From positions 6,431,001 through 6,495,000 of the forward strand of contig NZ_CP163443.1 in assembly GCF_041053055.1 (NCBI RefSeq): a stretch of DNA of 64,000 bases, in the 5' to 3' direction. This document shows, piece by piece, positions 1-9,008 of the stretch (position 1 is its first letter; every line of letters begins with the position of its first letter). Under the pieces are notes generated by a model that saw only the letters and a list, made by a program, of their open reading frames with translations, was not told the DNA's origin and did not search any database. The translations under genes and the position numbers were made by a program. Source of the stretch: Streptomyces sp. R41. GTDB lineage: Bacteria; Actinomycetota; Actinomycetes; Streptomycetales; Streptomycetaceae.

Positions 1-1186
1 CCACGTTCAGATGGGTGAGGTCCAGGGTGCCGACGCCCGTGCCGAGGTCGTAGTTCTTCTGGAGCTGGGCTGTGGCAGTGGGTGTCCAGTCCTTTCGTAT
101 CCAGTGCGTGCTGATGTCCTTGGGGAGCGCCGCGGAGGCCGCCAGCAGGGCCGCCGTGAGAACCGCCAGGAAGATCGATCCCGCGCCCGTACGTCCGAGG
201 AAGGCGCTGATGGCTATGCCGAGGCCGAACACGATCAGCGCGCAGGCCAGGCCGGTCTGCAGACTGGTGCCGAGCGCATGGTCGTGCCAGGTGAGGCCGG
301 TGCCGAGGCCCCCCGCGAGGAGCGCGAGCAGGAAGACCCAGCCGCCGATCCAGCGGGGACCGCGCGGCTTCGGCCGGCGCGTCGCGCGGAGGTCGCGTAT
401 GTCCTGTCGCGTCGTGCCGCGGGCGATGTTGACCGCCGCCGCGACGTCCCGGTCCCGTGCGTCCTGGGGTCCCCACAGGTAGCCGGTGCCGCCCACGTGC
501 GATCCGTCCTTGACGATCGGGTCGCGCCACCAGGAGGGGTAGGAGGCGGGCACGGGCGGTGCCTGCGCCTCGGGCGGGGCGTCGGCGACGGCCTGGGCGG
601 CGAGCGGGTCGGGGTCGGGGGCGCCGCGCTGCTGCGACCAGTACCCCGCGCCGGCCAGGAGGAGGGAGAGGACGACGGCGAAGGTCAGCACCCCGCCGTT
701 GTTGAGCATGGAGAGGAACACTCCGCAGCCGACCAGCGCGAAGAGCACGGCCGCCAGTGCCTGGCCGTCGACGCGGCCGGTGAGCAGCTTGCGTACCTCG
801 TTCTCCTCCTCGTCGTCGTACGGGACGAACAGCCACACGAAGCCGTAGAAGATGAGGCCGATGCCGCCGGTCGCGGAGAGCACCGCGAGCACGATGCGGA
901 AGATCACCGGGTCCATTTCGCAGTGCCGGCCGAGACCGGCGCACACCCCGCCCAGCATCTTCTGCCGGTGGTCGCGCCGGAACTTGCGCGGGACCTCGGG
1001 CGCGGCCGGGTCCGCGGGCGGGACCGAGTCGGCGGGCTCGGCCGGGTCCTCGTGCGCGCGCGGCTCCTCACCTCTGGCGGGGCCCGGTGCGGGCGGCACG
1101 GCGTCCCGCGGCCCGCTGCCCGGTGGTGGGGCGCCCGGGCCGGGGCCGGGATCCGGCTCCGCTGCCGCGTGCTGCTGATCTGTCAT
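1..1186 (-). CDS. PspC-domain membrane protein (3' end outside window)
   Basis: The reading frame is open from an ATG at 1186 to the window edge, about 395 codons, so the C-terminus is missing. A Pro/Ala-rich stretch of about 65 residues leads into a PspC domain (GGVCAGLGRHCEMDP followed by a hydrophobic segment ending in WLFVPYDDEE). More predicted membrane segments follow, then an exported-looking tail. PspC domains are small membrane modules first known from the phage-shock envelope-stress response. The gene faces a PspC-type sensor kinase across a shared intergenic region, so the two may sense the same envelope signal; that is inference from position. No enzymatic domain is visible in the part present. 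Confidence 0.85.
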   Translation of the reverse strand, partial: MTDQQHAAAEPDPGPGPGAPPPGSGPRDAVPPAPGPARGEEPRAHEDPAEPADSVPPADPAAPEVPRKFRRDHRQKMLGGVCAGLGRHCEMDPVIFRIVLAVLSATGGIGLIFYGFVWLFVPYDDEEENEVRKLLTGRVDGQALAAVLFALVGCGVFLSMLNNGGVLTFAVVLSLLLAGAGYWSQQRGAPDPDPLAAQAVADAPPEAQAPPVPASYPSWWRDPIVKDGSHVGGTGYLWGPQDARDRDVAAAVNIARGTTRQDIRDLRATRRPKPRGPRWIGGWVFLLALLAGGLGTGLTWHDHALGTSLQTGLACALIVFGLGIAISAFLGRTGAGSIFLAVLTAALLAASAALPKDISTHWIRKDWTPTATAQLQKNYDLGTGVGTLDLTHLNV

Positions 1187-1273
1187 GCGTCCATGGTGAC
1201 GGGCGAGGAGGCGCGGCGGGAGTCGGGACGACCCTGGCCGAACCCTGATATCGGCCCTGACGGGGACGGGGGG

Positions 1274-1409
1274 CTTCGACCACCGGCTTTCCGGGCATCG
1301 ATCACCCGCCGCTTTTCTCGAGCATCGATCACCGGCTTGCGAGGATCGATCAGCGGCCCGCGAGGAGCAATCGCCGGTTTCCCGAGGATCGCTCGATGGT
1401 TTTCCGAAG
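1274..1409. repeat. degenerate 22-bp tandem repeat in the divergent spacer
   Basis: About six imperfect units of 21-27 bp with the core ATCGATCACCGG followed by a GC-rich half lie end to end between the PspC gene and the kinase. The spacer 1187-1437 contains nothing else I can recognise apart from likely promoters. Confidence 0.6.
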
Positions 1410-1437
1410 ATCAGGGGCGTCTCGGGGGTCGACCCTG

Positions 1438-2763
1438 ATGCCCGGGCCCGCCAAGCGTGTGAACATCGATGGCATGCCGGAAGCCGCAGCCCTGCCCCTC
1501 GACGACCCGCGGCCCACGCGCAAGCTCTACCGCAGCAGCGACGGACGCTGGCTCGGGGGCGTGGCGCGAGGGCTCGCCGGGCACCTCGGGCTGCCCGTGA
1601 TCTGGGTGCGGCTCGTGTTCGTCGGACTGTTCATGGCGGACGGGCTGGGGGCGCTGCTGTATGCCGCGTTCTGGTTCTTCGTGCCGCTCGGCGTCGGCGG
1701 TGTCGGCTCCGGGCGTACGCCGGCCTTCAGCACGGAGACCGCCCCCGACGGCCGCCGCAGACTGGTGGCCCGCAAGCCGGACAGGGGCCAGATCGTGGCC
1801 CTGCTTCTCATGGTCGTCGTGGCCATGGTCTTCGTCGGCAATGTGAACCTCGGCGGTGGAGCCAAGGCATATCTGTGGCCGACGGTCCTCGTCGGCGCGG
1901 GCGTCGCCCTGGTCTGGCGCCAGGCGGACAATGCGCGGCGGGCCCGCTGGGTGGAGGTCGGCCGCCGCCGCCGTACGCTCACGCTGCTGCGTTCCGCGGC
2001 AGGCGTCCTGCTGGTGACGGCCGGAGTCTCCGGAATATTCGTCCTCCAGGGCTCGGCCGCCCATCTCGGCTCGGTCCTTCAGGCCGCTCTCGCGGTCCTC
2101 GTCGGCATAGCGCTGCTCGCCGGCCCCTATCTCGTCCGTATGACCCAGGACCTCTCCGAGGAGCGCCTGATGCGCATCCGCGCCCAGGAGCGGGCCGAGG
2201 TCGCGGCCCACGTCCACGACTCCGTGCTGCACACCCTGACCCTGATCCAGCGCAACGCGGACAATGGCAACGAGGTACGACGGCTCGCCCGCGCCCAGGA
2301 GCGCGACCTGCGCGGCTGGCTCTACAAGCCGGAGGGGACAGGGAAGGACGAGGCCGAGGAGCCCGACACCCTCGCGGAGGCGGTCCGGCGCCATGCCGCC
2401 GAGGTCGAGGACAAGCACGGTGTCCCGATCGAGGTCGTGGTCGTCGGCGACTGTCCGCTCGACGAGGGCCTGACCGCACAGATGCAGGCCGCGCGGGAAG
2501 CGATGGTGAACGCGGCCAAGTACGGTGGCGAGGGCGGCGCGGTGCAGGTCTACGCCGAAGTCGAGGGCAGGACGGTCTTCGTGTCCGTCCGTGACCGCGG
2601 CCCCGGCTTCGACCTCGACGCGATACCCGCCGACCGCATGGGCGTTAGAGAATCGATCATCGGCCGCATGGAGCGCAACGGCGGTACGGCGCGACTGCGC
2701 GCGGTACCGGACGGCGGCACGGAGGTCGAGCTGGAGATGGAGAGGGCGGAGAAGACGTCATGA
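1438..2763 (+). CDS. PspC-type sensor histidine kinase (NarL/DesK class)
   Basis: Membrane sensor kinase of about 441 residues. An N-terminal PspC domain (GGVARGLAGHLGLP, then a membrane segment ending FWFFVPLG) is followed by further membrane helices. The cytoplasmic part has a HisKA_3-type H-box (AAHVHDSVLHTL) and an HATPase_c domain with N-box EAMVNAAKYGG and G1 box DRGPGFD. ATG 1438 has a GGGGG tract 9 bp upstream; ATG 1474 is an equally conserved-looking alternative without a good ribosome site. The stop overlaps the next gene's start (ATGA), so it is translationally coupled to the LuxR regulator. The stimulus is unknown; the PspC module suggests membrane or envelope stress. Confidence 0.9.
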   Translation: MPGPAKRVNIDGMPEAAALPLDDPRPTRKLYRSSDGRWLGGVARGLAGHLGLPVIWVRLVFVGLFMADGLGALLYAAFWFFVPLGVGGVGSGRTPAFSTETAPDGRRRLVARKPDRGQIVALLLMVVVAMVFVGNVNLGGGAKAYLWPTVLVGAGVALVWRQADNARRARWVEVGRRRRTLTLLRSAAGVLLVTAGVSGIFVLQGSAAHLGSVLQAALAVLVGIALLAGPYLVRMTQDLSEERLMRIRAQERAEVAAHVHDSVLHTLTLIQRNADNGNEVRRLARAQERDLRGWLYKPEGTGKDEAEEPDTLAEAVRRHAAEVEDKHGVPIEVVVVGDCPLDEGLTAQMQAAREAMVNAAKYGGEGGAVQVYAEVEGRTVFVSVRDRGPGFDLDAIPADRMGVRESIIGRMERNGGTARLRAVPDGGTEVELEMERAEKTS

Positions 2764-3533
2764 GCGACGCGAACAGGCCTGTGGAGTCCGGCAGTTCTGC
2801 TGAGGAGACCCCTTCGGCCGCCGCATCCGGAGAGGCCGTCGACGCGGCCGAGTCGGCCGGTGCCGGGGGCGGGCGTCGTGCGCGAGTCGTGCTCGTCGAC
2901 GACCACCGGATGTTCCGTACGGGCGTGCAGGCCGAGATCGGGCAGACCGAGCGGACCGGCGTCGAGGTGGTCGGTGAGGCCGCCGACGTCGACCAGGCGG
3001 TCACGGTCATCACGGCCACGCGGCCCGAGGTCGTCCTGCTCGACGTCCATCTGCCGGGCGGCGGCGGTGTCGAAGTGCTGCGCCGCTGCGCCCCGTTGAT
3101 GGCCGCCGCCGAGCAGCCGGTCCGCTTCCTCGCGCTGTCGGTGTCGGACGCCGCGGAGGACGTCATCGGGGTGATCCGCGGCGGCGCACGGGGATACGTG
3201 ACCAAGACGATCACCGGCACGGACCTCGTGGACTCCATCTTCCGTGTCCAGGACGGCGACGCGGTCTTCTCCCCCCGCCTGGCCGGATTCGTCCTCGACG
3301 CCTTCGCCTCGACCGACGCCCCGCCCGTCGACGAGGACCTCGACCGCCTCACCCAGCGTGAGCGCGAGGTCCTCCGCCTCATCGCCCGTGGCTATGCGTA
3401 CAAGGAGATCGCCAAGCAGCTGTTCATCTCCGTCAAGACGGTCGAGTCCCATGTCTCGGCGGTGCTGCGGAAGCTCCAGCTGTCGAACCGCCACGAGCTG
3501 ACGCGCTGGGCGACGGCGCGGCGGCTGGTCTAG
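2760..3533 (+). CDS. LuxR/NarL-family response regulator
   Basis: Response regulator of 257 residues. After about 38 low-complexity residues comes a receiver domain starting ARVVLVDDHRMF with the phospho-acceptor Asp in VVLLDVHLPGGG and the switch-region Lys in GYVTKTITG. The C-terminus is a LuxR helix-turn-helix (LTQREREVLRLIARGYAYKE ... KTVESHVSAVL). It overlaps the upstream kinase by 4 bp, which makes a cognate pair nearly certain. Its stop codon lies inside a CTAG that also supplies the stop of the convergent methyltransferase. Targets are not evident; autoregulation or control of the adjacent PspC gene is plausible. Confidence 0.93.
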   Translation: MSDANRPVESGSSAEETPSAAASGEAVDAAESAGAGGGRRARVVLVDDHRMFRTGVQAEIGQTERTGVEVVGEAADVDQAVTVITATRPEVVLLDVHLPGGGGVEVLRRCAPLMAAAEQPVRFLALSVSDAAEDVIGVIRGGARGYVTKTITGTDLVDSIFRVQDGDAVFSPRLAGFVLDAFASTDAPPVDEDLDRLTQREREVLRLIARGYAYKEIAKQLFISVKTVESHVSAVLRKLQLSNRHELTRWATARRLV

Positions 3534-4360
3534 TCGACCGCATCACCGGGGTTCACGGCGAGGGCCTTGAAGAACGTGTAGTGGAAGGTGCCATCGGCGG
3601 TGGCCGTGCGGTGCAGGTCCGCGATGCCCCGGTCCCAGTCCGACGGGGTCATCAGGCCCGCGGCGAGGGCGTCTTCGCGTACGGACTCGATCATGGCGAT
3701 GAAGGTGTTGCGGGTGAAGCCGTTCACCAGGGTGGGGCGGGAGCGGTCCGCGTAGACCGCGCGGGGGCGGACCACGACGTCCGCGTAACCGGCGCCGGTG
3801 AGGAGCGGGTGCAGCTCGCGGCCGATCAGCGCGTTGCCGCCCGCCGTGGACTGGAGCTGGACCTGGCAGTCGATCGCCGCGTGGGCGTACGCGCTGTCGG
3901 GGTGGAAGAACGTCGAGCCGTGGTCGCCCTCGATGACGGTGAGGGTGCCGCCGGGTCGCAGCACGCGGCGCAGGGCGGTGAGGGCATGACGCGGGGCGGC
4001 CAGGTGTTCCAGGACGAAGCAGACGAAGACATGGTCGAAGGAGGCGTCGGGGAAGGGCAGTTCGAAGAGGTTCGCCTGGTGCCAGGACACGTGCGCGTCG
4101 GGGTACTGGGCCGTCACGCGGGTGCGGGCCTGGGCGAGGGAGTCGGCCGAGATGTCGACGGCCGTGAAGTGCGCCTGAGGGCTCGCCGCCATCAGGTGCG
4201 CCGTCTGAGCGCCCACTCCGCAGCCGACCTCGAGAACCTTGCTGCCCGCTGGGTAGGCCGTGCCCGAGTGCAGCAGCGCGGCCAGCGTGTCGGCCTGGTC
4301 GCCGAGGCGGCGGGTCTCGTGGGCGGAGTAGCCGTGTACGTAGTCGATCGGCGTGGTCAT
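3530..4360 (-). CDS. class I SAM-dependent methyltransferase
   Basis: Protein of 276 residues from ATG 4360. The SAM-binding motif I is VLEVGCGVGAQTAHL, followed by the acidic-loop segment FTAVDISADSL and the post-motif LFELPFPDASFDHVFVCFVL, the pattern of the Methyltransf_11/UbiE-like group. LRPGGTLTVIEGDHGS marks the strand after motif III. Substrate unknown; the family methylates small molecules rather than DNA or rRNA. It is divergent from the adjacent MocR regulator with under 40 bp between starts, so that regulator may control it. The 3' end overlaps the response-regulator stop. Confidence 0.88.
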   Translation of the reverse strand: MTTPIDYVHGYSAHETRRLGDQADTLAALLHSGTAYPAGSKVLEVGCGVGAQTAHLMAASPQAHFTAVDISADSLAQARTRVTAQYPDAHVSWHQANLFELPFPDASFDHVFVCFVLEHLAAPRHALTALRRVLRPGGTLTVIEGDHGSTFFHPDSAYAHAAIDCQVQLQSTAGGNALIGRELHPLLTGAGYADVVVRPRAVYADRSRPTLVNGFTRNTFIAMIESVREDALAAGLMTPSDWDRGIADLHRTATADGTFHYTFFKALAVNPGDAVD

Positions 4361-4388
4361 GAGCCGAGCTTCGGTCGAGAATGGCTCG

Positions 4389-5951
4389 GTGAACAGGTCC
4401 AATGGTGACCCCGATGACAGGTCCATAGGCGGCGAATCGGCAGGGTCCGACTTTCTCCAACTCGACATCGGTGACGCCCCGTTCGGCGGTCGTGCCGACT
4501 GGCTTGCGCGGGAGCTGCGGCGGGCGATCTCCGACGGACTGCTGCCGATCGGGAGCCGCCTCCCGGCGACCCGGGTCCTCGCCGCCGAGCTGCACGTCTC
4601 CCGTGGGGTGGTGACAGAGGCGTACCACAGGCTCTCGGAGGACGGGCATGTGGCGGGCCGAGGTCGCAACGGGACGGTCGTCGTGGCGGCACCCGTGCTG
4701 CCGGCGGAGCCGGAACCGAAGCCGGCCCGCGCCCCGGAGCGGCGCGCATACCCTGCCGTCGACACCGACACCCTGCCCTCCGGAACCCGCCGACTCGCCG
4801 CCTCTGAAGGGGTGTTCGCCACCCCACCCGGCGACGACATCTTCGACCTGATCCGTGCCGCCCCCGCCCGTATCGACCTCTCGCCCGGCGTCCCCGACCT
4901 CACCGCGTTCCCGCGGGCGGCCTGGCTGCGTGCCGAGCGGGAGGTGTTCGGTGGGCTGTCCGCGTCGGGGTTCGGGTACGGGGATCCGCGGGGAACCCCG
5001 GAGTTGCGGCGGGCCGTCGCGCACTGGCTGGCGCGGAACCGGGGGATCAGGGTCGAGCCCGACGAGGTGATCGTCGTGGCGGGGACCGCGCAGGCGCTGG
5101 CGCTGATCGGGCAGGTGCTGCGCGAGGACGGGACCGAGGAGATCGCCGTGGAGGACCCCGGCTCGCTCGGGGTCCGGCAGCATCTGCGGCGCCAGGGGCT
5201 GCGTACGCCGCCCGTGTCCGTCGACGCCGAGGGCGTACGGGTGGACGAACTCGGGGCGCACCGAGCCGTGTTGCTCACGCCGGCGCACCAGTTCCCGACC
5301 GGGGTCGTGCTCGGGGGCGCGCGGCGCCGGGCGCTGATGCGATGGGCCGGGGACGGCGGGCTGATCGTGGAGGACGACTACGACGCCGAGCACCGTTACG
5401 ACCGGCCGCCCGTGCCCGCGCTGAGGTCGATGCTGCCCGAGCGGGTCTGCTACGCGGGCAGCGTGTCCAAGCTGCTGGCCCCCGCGCTCCGTACGGGATG
5501 GGTGCTCGCGCCGCCCCGCCTCCACGACGCGTTGGTGTCCGCCAAACGCTTCGCCGACCTCGGCAACGCCGCCCTGCCCCAGCTCGTACTCGCCCGGCTC
5601 ATGGAGTCGGGCGAGCTGGAGCGGCATCTACGGCTGTTGCGCCGTCGCCACCGGCGGCGGCGCGACACCATGATCACGGCGATCCGCGACCACCTGCCGG
5701 GGGCGGTCGTGCACGGTGCCGCGGCGGGACTCCACCTGCTGATCACCTTCGAGGAAGGCCCGGCCCCCACGTGGACGGACACCGACCTCGCCGCCGCCTC
5801 CCTGGCCCGCGGCGTCAAGACCCACCCGCTCTCCTGGCACCGCCGGCGCCCGGGCCCGTCCGGCCTGCTCCTCGGCTACGCCGCGTCCCCGGCCACGGCC
5901 ATCGCCGAGGGCGTGGCCGCGATCGGCGACGCACTACGAGACCTCCACTGA
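4389..5951 (+). CDS. MocR/PdxR-type GntR-aminotransferase regulator
   Basis: About 520 residues. An N-terminal GntR winged helix (WLARELRRAISDGLLPIGSR ... LHVSRGVVTEAYHRL) is joined to a fold-type I PLP aminotransferase-like domain. PLP-site features are VEDDYDAEHRYDR and SVSKLLAPALRTGW with the Schiff-base Lys. GTG 4389 is chosen because it lies past the divergent methyltransferase start; GTG 4353 and ATG 4359 in the same frame would overlap that gene. MocR proteins sense PLP or amino-compounds and usually control a neighbouring or divergent operon. Whether this one is PdxR controlling vitamin B6 genes cannot be told here, since no pdxST genes are present. Confidence 0.9.
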   Translation: MNRSNGDPDDRSIGGESAGSDFLQLDIGDAPFGGRADWLARELRRAISDGLLPIGSRLPATRVLAAELHVSRGVVTEAYHRLSEDGHVAGRGRNGTVVVAAPVLPAEPEPKPARAPERRAYPAVDTDTLPSGTRRLAASEGVFATPPGDDIFDLIRAAPARIDLSPGVPDLTAFPRAAWLRAEREVFGGLSASGFGYGDPRGTPELRRAVAHWLARNRGIRVEPDEVIVVAGTAQALALIGQVLREDGTEEIAVEDPGSLGVRQHLRRQGLRTPPVSVDAEGVRVDELGAHRAVLLTPAHQFPTGVVLGGARRRALMRWAGDGGLIVEDDYDAEHRYDRPPVPALRSMLPERVCYAGSVSKLLAPALRTGWVLAPPRLHDALVSAKRFADLGNAALPQLVLARLMESGELERHLRLLRRRHRRRRDTMITAIRDHLPGAVVHGAAAGLHLLITFEEGPAPTWTDTDLAAASLARGVKTHPLSWHRRRPGPSGLLLGYAASPATAIAEGVAAIGDALRDLH

Positions 5952-5983
5952 GAGTCCACGCGGGGCACCTGGAGGCCCCGGGG

Positions 5984-7048
5984 TCACACCACCCGAGTAG
6001 CCCCCGCGAACGGCATCTCGTCGATCGGAGCCACCCGTACCGGAGCCGTCGGGTTCGGTGCGTGGATCATCATGCCGTTGCCCACGTAGATGCCCACATG
6101 GCTGATGCCCGAGTAGAAGAACACCAGGTCGCCGGGGAGGAGCTCGGAGCGTGAGACGCGCCGGCCGGCGTTGATCTGCGCATAGGTCGTGCGCGGCAGG
6201 GAGATGCCCGCGGAGCGGTACGCGGCCTGGGCGAGGCCGGAGCAGTCGAAGGCGTCGGGGCCCGTGGCGCCCCAGACGTAGGGGCTGCCGAGCTTCTCGT
6301 AGGCGTACGCGACGGCCGCCGCCGCACGGGAGTTGGGGGCGGCGACCGTGCCGGACGACGACGCCTGGGCGAGGTCGCGGGCCGAGGAGCGCGAGGCGTG
6401 CTGTCCGACGCCCCCGGACTCCCCGAGCCGCGCGCGCTGATCGGCGCTGAGCTGTGACATCAGCCGCCGTGCCGCGTCGAGCTTCCCGTTGATCGTCTTC
6501 TTGTGCCGCTTCAGCTCCGACTGCCGCGACTTGAGCGAGGCGAGCTCGACATGCGCGGCGCCGCGCAACTGCTCGATCTCCCGCAGTTGTTTGCGTACGC
6601 TCGCCACGGCCGCCGCCTGCCGGCTGCCCGCCCGCTCGGCGAACGCGGCCCCGTCCAGGTACTGGTCGGGATCGTCGGAGAGCGCGAGTTGCAGCGCGGG
6701 GTCGAGGCCGCCGCTGCGGTACTGCGCCGCGGCTATCGAACCCAGCGTGTCCCGCGCCGAGTTGAGCCGGTCCTCCTTGCGCGCCGCCTCGTCGCGCAGC
6801 GCGTTCAGCCGCTCCTCCGCCTGGTCGGCCTTCTCCTTGGCGCCGTTGTACTTCTCGGTGGCGACCTCCGCCTCCTCGTACAACTTGTCGACCTTGGCCT
6901 TCACCTGCGCCGGAGACAACTGCGGATCGGCGTGCCCGGTCCCGTCGAAGCCGGTCGCCGTCGCCGCGCCCGCGAGGGCGATCGTGGCGGCTGTGCGGGC
7001 CGTGTTTCCACCGAGCGAGCGCTGACTGGGCTTGCGGTGCGCTGCCAC
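5984..7048 (-). CDS. secreted NlpC/P60 peptidoglycan endopeptidase (first paralogue)
   Basis: Protein of 354 residues. A basic N-terminus and hydrophobic segment ending TGHADPQ form a signal peptide. A coiled coil of about 170 residues (QVKAKVDKLYEEAEVATEKY onward) follows, then a C-terminal NlpC/P60 domain with catalytic Cys in AFDCSGLAQ, His in ISHVGIYVG and the third polar residue in MIHAPN. The architecture matches RipA-like cell-wall hydrolases that cleave stem peptides outside the cell. GTG 7048 fits a GGAAGGA ribosome site better than ATG 7060. It is paralogous to the gene at 9009-10187 but lacks the riboswitch found there. Confidence 0.92.
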   Translation of the reverse strand: MAAHRKPSQRSLGGNTARTAATIALAGAATATGFDGTGHADPQLSPAQVKAKVDKLYEEAEVATEKYNGAKEKADQAEERLNALRDEAARKEDRLNSARDTLGSIAAAQYRSGGLDPALQLALSDDPDQYLDGAAFAERAGSRQAAAVASVRKQLREIEQLRGAAHVELASLKSRQSELKRHKKTINGKLDAARRLMSQLSADQRARLGESGGVGQHASRSSARDLAQASSSGTVAAPNSRAAAAVAYAYEKLGSPYVWGATGPDAFDCSGLAQAAYRSAGISLPRTTYAQINAGRRVSRSELLPGDLVFFYSGISHVGIYVGNGMMIHAPNPTAPVRVAPIDEMPFAGATRVV

Positions 7049-7103
7049 GAGGGCCCACATCCTTCCGTACGACCGCGAGGGGAGCGCGGTCAAGCGGTGA
7101 CAC

Positions 7104-7146
7104 GTCCGGCGGCGGCCCACACAGGGGGAGCGGGCCGCCGCCGGAC
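7104..7146 (-). promoter_or_regulatory. perfect 15-bp hairpin upstream of NlpC/P60 gene
   Basis: GTCCGGCGGCGGCCC (7104-7118) and its exact reverse complement (7132-7146) are separated by 13 nt. The hairpin lies 56 nt upstream of the GTG start and would sit in the mRNA leader if transcription begins beyond 7146. It could be an attenuator or an mRNA stability element; no U-tract follows. Confidence 0.6.
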
Positions 7147-7445
7147 CTTCTCGGCGGTGGTGGCCGACGGCCGCCCCTGGCCCGGGCGGCGGTGGGGAGC
7201 CGGTCACCTGGTGGAGGACGCTAAACCTGAGAGTGAGGGGTTGGTAACGCCATGTACGGAACTGGCGCCACTGGACCGCCCAGTGACCGTATGTGACCGT
7301 GATCCCGGCCCTGCGCCGCCGACTTCACGCAGTGCGATGACCGATGCGCCGAATCCGGGACAACCGGGGTTGCCCCGGTGCTATGGGTTACAAGGGATGG
7401 CCCGGTGACAAGAGGGACCTGGGCGTCCGATTAGGCTCCGGCCTC

Positions 7446-7799
7446 ATGGACGTACTCATCCATCTCTTCGTCGGCCTGCACATCATCGGCATCGCCTCGC
7501 TCCTGGGCGGCTTCCTCACCCAGATGAAGGCGATGGGCCAGGGCACCGCCCGCTTCGTCCCGGCGATGCTGCACGGCGCGCTGACCATGCTGGTCACGGG
7601 CGTCGTCCTGGTCGGCCTCAACCAGGCCGACGACAACCCGGTCAACAACATCAAGATCGGCGTGAAACTGGCCCTGCTGATCGTGATCCTGGGGCTCGTC
7701 TATGTGAAGCGGGACGACGAGAAGGTGGACAAGGGCCTCTTCGGGCTCGTCGGCCTGCTGACCACCGCGAACATCTTCATCGCGGTGCTCTGGACCTGA
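7446..7799 (+). CDS. small integral membrane protein, function unknown
   Basis: Protein of 117 residues with four hydrophobic segments (starting HLFVGLHIIGIASLLGGFL; near residues 40-58; KLALLIVILGLVYV; LLTTANIFIAVLW). No catalytic motif. Conserved-looking and of full length for such a protein. The start is ATG 7446; an upstream in-frame start at 7344 lacks support. The 3' end overlaps the convergent transporter gene by 23 bp. I do not recognise a named family. Confidence 0.8.
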   Translation: MDVLIHLFVGLHIIGIASLLGGFLTQMKAMGQGTARFVPAMLHGALTMLVTGVVLVGLNQADDNPVNNIKIGVKLALLIVILGLVYVKRDDEKVDKGLFGLVGLLTTANIFIAVLWT

Positions 7800-8793
7800 G
7801 CGGGCCGGTCGGCCTGTTCGATCCCGGCGGGCGGTCCGATCCGGCCATGATCATCACGTGGACCGCTCCCGCCGCGACGGCCAGCCACGCCGCCACCGAG
7901 ATCCATAGCAGCACCTGCCCGGGCCCCTTGAGCCAGAAGACGCCGACCGCGGCCGTGACCGACAGGGTCGCCACGGCCATCATCCCCATCGGGAAGACGG
8001 TCGCCCAGCGCCGTACGTCGTAGTCGAGCCTCGGCCACCCCAGCTCCGCGACGGCGAGGACGCAGCAGGAGGCGAAGGCGAGCACGAGGAGCGCGACGGT
8101 CGCGGCGCGCAGGACGCCGCTGTCGTCGTCGTTCCACAGGTACGGGTTCACGTGGTGCGCGGCGATGAGCTTGGCCCCGGCCAGCGCCGAAATCGCGAGC
8201 GCCCCGCCCGCGACCCAGTGGTCCCCGGGACCCCGGACCACCTCCCGGACGTCGAAGTGCGCGAACGCCACCCCGTACAGCACGATCCCCAGCCAGAACA
8301 GCACCAGCCCGGCATGCGCGAGCCACTCCGGGCCCACGGCCGCGGCGAGCGTGGCGCACAGCACCGAGAGCCCCTGCGTGGCCACACACACCAGGAACAC
8401 CCCTCCCGGCATACGACGCTTCCACTGCCGTAGGACGACGAGGAGCAGCACCGGCCACAGCACGGCCGACAGCGCGAGGAGAGCCTCGGCCAGCTCCTGC
8501 CACCCCAGCGCGGACAGCCGAGTCCCCAGCACGGTGGTCGCCGCGACGGCGGTGAGCCCGGGAGGTGTGCACGCCTCCTCCACCCACCGCGCGCGCTCCC
8601 ACACGAGCCGTGCGACGAAGTCCGCGGCGAGCGCGAGCCAGCCCACGCACGCCAGGGCCAGTGCGATACGAGACAGGGCCTCGTAGCCGGTCAGATGCAG
8701 CCCGACCGAGACGATGCCGGTGGCCATGACGGCGGCACCGGCGGCCGGCGGCCGCTGCGCCCACCAGGCGCGGAGCTGGGAGATGGCTGGCAT
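7777..8793 (-). CDS. TDT-family (TehA-like) membrane transporter or channel
   Basis: Protein of 338 residues with about ten predicted membrane helices and almost no soluble domain. The opening PAAGAAVMATGIVSVGLHLTG matches the first helix of the tellurite-resistance/dicarboxylate transporter (TDT) superfamily, which includes TehA and the plant SLAC1 anion channels. Substrate cannot be inferred from the sequence. It has its own promoter region next to a tandem repeat and converges on the gene at 7446-7799. Confidence 0.8.
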   Translation of the reverse strand: MPAISQLRAWWAQRPPAAGAAVMATGIVSVGLHLTGYEALSRIALALACVGWLALAADFVARLVWERARWVEEACTPPGLTAVAATTVLGTRLSALGWQELAEALLALSAVLWPVLLLVVLRQWKRRMPGGVFLVCVATQGLSVLCATLAAAVGPEWLAHAGLVLFWLGIVLYGVAFAHFDVREVVRGPGDHWVAGGALAISALAGAKLIAAHHVNPYLWNDDDSGVLRAATVALLVLAFASCCVLAVAELGWPRLDYDVRRWATVFPMGMMAVATLSVTAAVGVFWLKGPGQVLLWISVAAWLAVAAGAVHVMIMAGSDRPPGSNRPTGPLRSRAPR

Positions 8794-8830
8794 GCGCCTG
8801 ATGCTAGGGATCTTCGGACGAGTTGCCCGC

Positions 8831-8980
8831 GGGGCACGCGCGCGTGGAGCGTGAAAACGCCGGGCACGCGCGCGTGGAGCGTGAAAACGCCGGGCACGCG
8901 CGCGTGGAGTACGAAAACGGGATGCGAGCGCGCGTGGACCACGAAAACGCGGAGCACGAAAGGCCCCACGCGCGCGTGCC
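8831..8980. repeat. 30-bp tandem repeat with CACGCGCGCGTG palindrome
   Basis: Four copies of a 30-bp unit (8831-8860, 8861-8890, 8891-8920, 8921-8950) each carry the 12-bp palindrome CACGCGCGCGTG or a variant, then GGAGC..GAAAACG. The first two differ at one base. A partial, inverted unit follows to 8980. The period is in frame on both strands, giving decapeptide repeats such as GHARVERENA, but I see no ribosome site or conserved protein, so I treat it as non-coding. It lies between the TDT gene start and the NlpC/P60 stop. Confidence 0.85.
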
Positions 8981-9008
8981 CCGCATCAAGCGTTGCTCGC
9001 GGAACGGC

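Noticed and set aside
8831..8950. Possible CRISPR array
   Set aside because: Units are directly adjacent without unique spacers and there are no cas genes.
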